Of a DNA stretch of 64,000 nucleotides, positions 63,134 through 64,000 are shown piece after piece. The number at the start of each line of letters is the position of its first letter. The stretch's first letter is position 1. Below the pieces are notes generated by a model that ran no database searches, was not told the origin of the DNA, and worked only from the letters and a program-made list of their open reading frames with translations. The translations under genes were made by a program, and so were the position numbers. Source of the stretch: Parahaliea mediterranea (GTDB taxonomy: Bacteria > Pseudomonadota > Gammaproteobacteria > Pseudomonadales > Halieaceae); NCBI RefSeq assembly GCF_003402235.1, contig NZ_QEWO01000003.1, forward strand, positions 434,001-498,000, given 5' to 3'.

Positions 63134-64000
63134 CTAGCTGAAGCGCTCGCCGCGCTGTGCCATGTCCAGCAGCAGCTGTGGCGGGGCAAAATCCGCCCCG
63201 TAGCGCTCGGCCAGTTGCGCGGCGCGCTCGGCAAAAGCCTTGAGGCCGTAAGCGTTCACGCACTGGTACACACCGCCGGTGTGAGGCGGAAAGCCAATGC
63301 CCATGATGGAGCCGATATTGCCGTCCGGCACGCTGGTGAGCACGCCCTCCTCCATGATGCGAATGGCCTCCAGCACTTGGGGGAACAGCAGGCGGTCGCG
63401 CACGTCCTCGAAGGGAATGTCGGTGTAGCCCTCGGGGGCAAAGCGCGCCTTCAGGCCCGGCCAGGTAGCCACTTTTTTGCCGCGCTCATCGTAATCGTAA
63501 AAGCCGCCGCCGGCCTGCTGGCCCTTGCGCTGGCAGTCTTCGATCATCACCCGGATCACTTCCGACTCGGGGGCGCTCTCGAAGGCTTCGCCCCGCGCCT
63601 CGGCGTCCTTCCTGCGCTGCTGCATGCCGTGGTAGGCGGTTTCGATGGAGATGCTGTCCAGGGTTTCCAGCGGCCCCATGGGCGAGCCGTTGAAGGCGGC
63701 GGCATTTTCGATCAGGGCCGGGTTCACGCCTTCGGCCAACATGCGCTGGCCCTGGGTGATGGTCTGGCCGATCACCCGGGTGGTAAAGAAGCCGGGGGCG
63801 TCCTTGACCACGATGGGCTTTTTACCCAGCTGCTGGGACAGATCGAAGGCCAGGGCCAGGGCTTCGTCCGAGGTCTGCTCGCCGGTGATGATCTCCACCA
63901 GCGGCATGCGCTCGGCGGGCGAGAAGAAGTGCATGCCAATGAAGTTGGCCGGGCGCACCGAGGCTGCGGCCAGTTCGGTGATGGGCAGGGCCGAGGTGTT
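63134..64000 (-). CDS. FadB/FadJ-type 3-hydroxyacyl-CoA dehydrogenase (C-terminal part)
   Basis: The frame is open to the window end; NTSALPITELA at the end of the window is the expected sequence before RPANFIGMHFFSP, so the true start is beyond 64000. Motifs FIGMHFFSPAERMPLVEI, DAPGFFTTRV and GIGFPPHTGGVYQ are typical of the dehydrogenase and C-terminal domain of the multifunctional fatty-acid oxidation alpha subunit. It oxidises 3-hydroxyacyl-CoA with NAD. It converges on the NUDIX gene. Confidence 0.92.
   Translation of the reverse strand, partial: NTSALPITELAAASVRPANFIGMHFFSPAERMPLVEIITGEQTSDEALALAFDLSQQLGKKPIVVKDAPGFFTTRVIGQTITQGQRMLAEGVNPALIENAAAFNGSPMGPLETLDSISIETAYHGMQQRRKDAEARGEAFESAPESEVIRVMIEDCQRKGQQAGGGFYDYDERGKKVATWPGLKARFAPEGYTDIPFEDVRDRLLFPQVLEAIRIMEEGVLTSVPDGNIGSIMGIGFPPHTGGVYQCVNAYGLKAFAERAAQLAERYGADFAPPQLLLDMAQRGERFS

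Overview
The window is a GC-rich, densely coded stretch of chromosome from a Gram-negative gammaproteobacterium. Evidence for this is the TonB-dependent receptors, sigma54/NorR and GlnK-AmtB circuits, a Fur-family Zur, UbiK, PpnN, ComM/YifB and a FadJ-type dehydrogenase. The carotenoid oxygenases, wax-ester synthase, tannase-family esterase and many CoA enzymes suggest a marine, lipid- or aromatic-degrading lineage (Cellvibrionales such as Spongiibacteraceae or Halieaceae). That lineage is inferred from gene content only. I saw no rRNA, tRNA, CRISPR array or intact insertion sequence.

Layout. 1-7344: end of an alkyl-sulfatase-like hydrolase, an HPP membrane protein, a divergent flavohaemoglobin (hmp)/norR pair with three NorR sites and a sigma54 promoter, ppnN, and an exported Rossmann protein. 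7390-16075: M20 hydrolase, MFS transporter, tandem-HxlR regulator, alpha/beta hydrolase + WS/DGAT, TonB receptor. 16510-21536: a four-gene CoA cassette, copy A (NMO-like flavoprotein, acyl-CoA ligase, SCP-x-type thiolase, FadI-type thiolase). 21542-28857: AraC regulator, SDR, small membrane protein, IPTL-CTERM-like protein, exported SurE, thioesterase, carotenoid oxygenase, enoyl-CoA hydratase. 29271-40420: a zinc-starvation (Zur) island. 40488-45096: amtB-glnK-porin, ubiK, comM. 45107-47962: a subtilisin-like lipoprotein. 48110-60850: a second catabolic block with PaaN-type aldehyde dehydrogenase, tandem-HxlR regulator, TonB receptor, carotenoid oxygenase, DUF1295 protein and cassette copy B. 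60881-64000: tannase-family esterase, NUDIX hydrolase and the C-terminal part of a 3-hydroxyacyl-CoA dehydrogenase.

The most interesting content is a duplicated, apparently co-regulated catabolic system. The same four-gene cassette occurs twice in the same order, each copy accompanied within the window by a TonB receptor, a carotenoid-cleavage-type dioxygenase and a regulator made of two fused HxlR domains. A motif, TTGC-N6-AGACTWA, recurs in the intergenic DNA at both loci (10320, 16377, 27707, 27791, 49826, 54912). I infer a regulon for import and oxidative cleavage of a hydrophobic polyene, stilbene or apocarotenoid-like substrate to aldehydes, oxidation to acids, CoA activation and thiolysis.

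The second theme is zinc. Three near-identical 17-bp palindromes control (i) a wrecked COG0523 GTPase gene followed by zrgA-like, zur and merC-like genes, (ii) a TonB receptor plus ABC-2 exporter-like operon, and (iii) a divergent DUF3299 gene and LolD/FtsX-type ABC pair. Three gene remnants of zinc-associated families in this island (two COG0523, one DUF2149) show that it is being eroded.
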